This document shows positions 26,656 to 27,705 of a DNA stretch of 27,705 nucleotides, one piece after another. The notes beneath the pieces were generated by a model. The model saw only the letters and a list, made by a program, of their open reading frames with translations, was not told where the DNA came from and did not search any database. Source of the DNA: a virus; IMG/VR virus record IMGVR_UViG_3300032006_001707, positions 1-27,705 of that record. The stretch is one strand, 5' to 3'. The translations under genes were made by a program, and so were the position numbers. Each line of letters begins with the position of its first letter. Positions within the stretch are counted from its first letter, which is position 1.

Positions 26656-27090
26656 ATGTACGAATATAGATGTAAAATTTTAAGAGTAGTAGATGGTGAT
26701 ACTGTAGATGTGGACATCGATTTAGGTTTCGGTGTATGGATGCACAAAGAACGTGTAAGAATTTATGGACTTGATACACCTGAGTCACGTACACGTGATA
26801 AGGTCGAAAAGGTGTTTGGTAACTATGCTAAACAAATTGTTAAGGATTGGCTTCCTACAGGTAGTATTCAAAAATTAGTAACTGAAAAAGATAAGTCAGG
26901 TAAGTATGGCCGTATACTAGGACGTTTTAAAATCTTCGATGCTGAAACAGATAGAGAAATGTATATGGAAGAATGGATGATTAGTAAAGGAATCGGTGTA
27001 GCTTATACAGGACAAAGTAAAGAAGAAATCAAAGAAGCTCACTTGGCTAACAGAGAACGACTAATTAAAGAAGGAAAAGTAAAACTATAA
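26656..27090 (+). CDS. Staphylococcal-nuclease-like (thermonuclease) protein
   Basis: The 144-residue single SNase domain has VVDGDTVDVDI (residues 11-21, metal-binding Asp), RVRIYGLDTPE with Arg35, Asp40, Thr41 and Glu43 at nearly the staphylococcal numbering, and KSGKYGRILGRF with the second catalytic Arg86. All active-site residues are retained. These calcium-dependent enzymes cut DNA and RNA. No signal peptide is present, so it acts in the cytoplasm or virion, perhaps in host nucleic-acid recycling. It precedes the SET-domain gene by 1 nt. Confidence 0.9.
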   Translation: MYEYRCKILRVVDGDTVDVDIDLGFGVWMHKERVRIYGLDTPESRTRDKVEKVFGNYAKQIVKDWLPTGSIQKLVTEKDKSGKYGRILGRFKIFDAETDREMYMEEWMISKGIGVAYTGQSKEEIKEAHLANRERLIKEGKVKL

Positions 27091-27091
27091 T

Positions 27092-27403
27092 ATGTACAGA
27101 CCATTACCAGACGGATTAACAATAAAAGAGTCCAACGTACAAGGATTAGGATTGTTTGCAACACAAAACTTTGATCCAGATACTGTTCTGGGAATTGTAC
27201 ATATTAATAATAAGAATTTCCCGCATGGTTATATTCGAACAGCTCTTGGAGCCTTTTATAATCATTCGGAAGATCCTAACTGTAAAACATTAAAAGGATT
27301 TTGGCACCAAATACCGGTTGTTTATCTAGTAACTAAAAAGAGCATTAAAAATGGTGATGAACTTACGGCAAAATATACTTTGTACAGCGATTTTGACTAC
27401 TAA
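27092..27403 (+). CDS. Small SET-domain protein (putative protein lysine methyltransferase)
   Basis: The 103-residue product carries the SET hallmarks in order: GLGLFATQNF (18-27), a GAFYNHSEDPNC motif (53-64) matching the N-H-S-x-x-P-N pseudoknot core that binds S-adenosylmethionine, and IKNGDELTAKYTLY (about 85-98), the final catalytic Tyr region. It is near the minimum size for the fold and lacks pre- and post-SET parts. The target is unknown and could be a ribosomal or histone-like protein. Genes are adjacent (1-nt gap to the thermonuclease), with coupling likely since no clear SD lies upstream. Confidence 0.75.
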   Translation: MYRPLPDGLTIKESNVQGLGLFATQNFDPDTVLGIVHINNKNFPHGYIRTALGAFYNHSEDPNCKTLKGFWHQIPVVYLVTKKSIKNGDELTAKYTLYSDFDY

Positions 27404-27478
27404 CGCCCCGCCTATAGTTATCAGAGTATAAAATTACACCCTAATTTAGTATTAAATATTATTAGTTAAGGAATTTAT

Positions 27479-27705
27479 ATGCCTAGATGGGTACTAGGGT
27501 TTGTGTTCCTCTTTACGTTTATTGGAACAAGTGTATTGGCGGCAGAATTATACACAAGAGAACAAGAACCCGAATTATATTGTTTAGCAGAAAATATTTA
27601 TTGGGAATCACACCCGGATAACCTTGCGGGCCGAGCCGCGGTTGCTGACGTGGTTCTTAATAGAGTAGAAGATCCTCGATTTCCAAATACCATTTGCAAA
27701 GTAAT
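27479..27705 (+). CDS. SleB/CwlJ-type cell-wall hydrolase, 5' part (runs off the window)
   Basis: At least 75 residues are present. A signal-like N-terminus (MPRWVLGFVFLFTFIGTSVLAA, read in parts) with a likely cleavage after the Ala pair is followed by LYCLAENIYWESHPD and LAGRAAVADVVLNRVED. The catalytic Glu in LAENIYWE and the AVADVVLNRV block are typical of the SleB/CwlJ hydrolase_2 family, which cuts peptidoglycan. The presence of a signal peptide suggests export through the host Sec system, as in some endolysins. The SD AAGGA lies 7 nt before the ATG. The remaining domain lies outside the window. Confidence 0.85.
   Translation, partial: MPRWVLGFVFLFTFIGTSVLAAELYTREQEPELYCLAENIYWESHPDNLAGRAAVADVVLNRVEDPRFPNTICKV

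Overview
The window is AT-rich and almost fully coding, with short gaps, many 1-14 nt overlaps and few recognisable cellular genes. It reads as a piece of a T4-like marine myovirus. Support for this includes a class Ia nrdA-nrdB-glutaredoxin operon, several 2OG-Fe(II) oxygenase-like genes, a beta-helix tail protein, a PAAR/CHAP tail-tip protein, an MGME1-like nuclease, and recurring ATAAATA motifs resembling the T4 late promoter TATAAATA. A SAR11-type alphaproteobacterium or a marine picocyanobacterium is a plausible host. No photosynthesis gene is present and the host cannot be fixed from sequence alone.

Layout. (1) 1-1079: the end of an unidentified gene, then a PiT-type phosphate permease. 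(2) 1081-4046, minus strand: tRNA-Gly, a VOC protein, an SGNH hydrolase, a holin-like membrane protein, a membrane/coiled-coil protein and a class 3 lipase. The holin-like gene has its Shine-Dalgarno (SD) site inside a hairpin. (3) 4145-12076: a block of probable head or internal proteins. Several start with a short leader ending in [IL]-x-E, the T4 prohead-protease signature. The block includes a nucleotidyltransferase/KxDG-protein pair, two basic paralogues and a probable -1 ribosomal frameshift. (4) 12117-14913: four oxygenase-like genes around a NifU/NfuA-type Fe-S scaffold. (5) 14910-17662: an exonuclease-like gene, a beta-helix tail protein and an unknown. (6) 17711-22923: nrdA, nrdB, glutaredoxin, an Sm-like small protein and the PAAR-CHAP protein. 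(7) 23023-25765: a cold-shock protein, full-length ribosomal protein bL12, a circularly permuted tmRNA, an HNH endonuclease, tRNA-Ala and tRNA-Asp. (8) 25783-27705: a cNMP-binding protein, a deaminase, a thermonuclease, a SET-domain protein and a truncated SleB-type hydrolase.

The most striking feature is the permuted tmRNA at about 24460-24834. The acceptor piece (T arm, CCA) comes first, then a 46-nt spacer, then the coding piece. The acceptor stem has the alanine-specifying G3.U70 pair. The encoded tag is 29 codons long and ends in ALAA. A sigma70-like promoter and a UUCG-tetraloop terminator bracket the gene. With bL12, the cold-shock protein and the tRNAs it forms a candidate translation-takeover and ribosome-rescue module.

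Two promoter classes can be read. TTGACN-17-TATANT promoters serve the RNA genes and one oxygenase. ATAAATA motifs serve many protein genes. At three genes the late-type motif ends exactly 5 nt before the ATG, which predicts leaderless late mRNAs. All positions and motifs were read by eye and no search or folding program was run.
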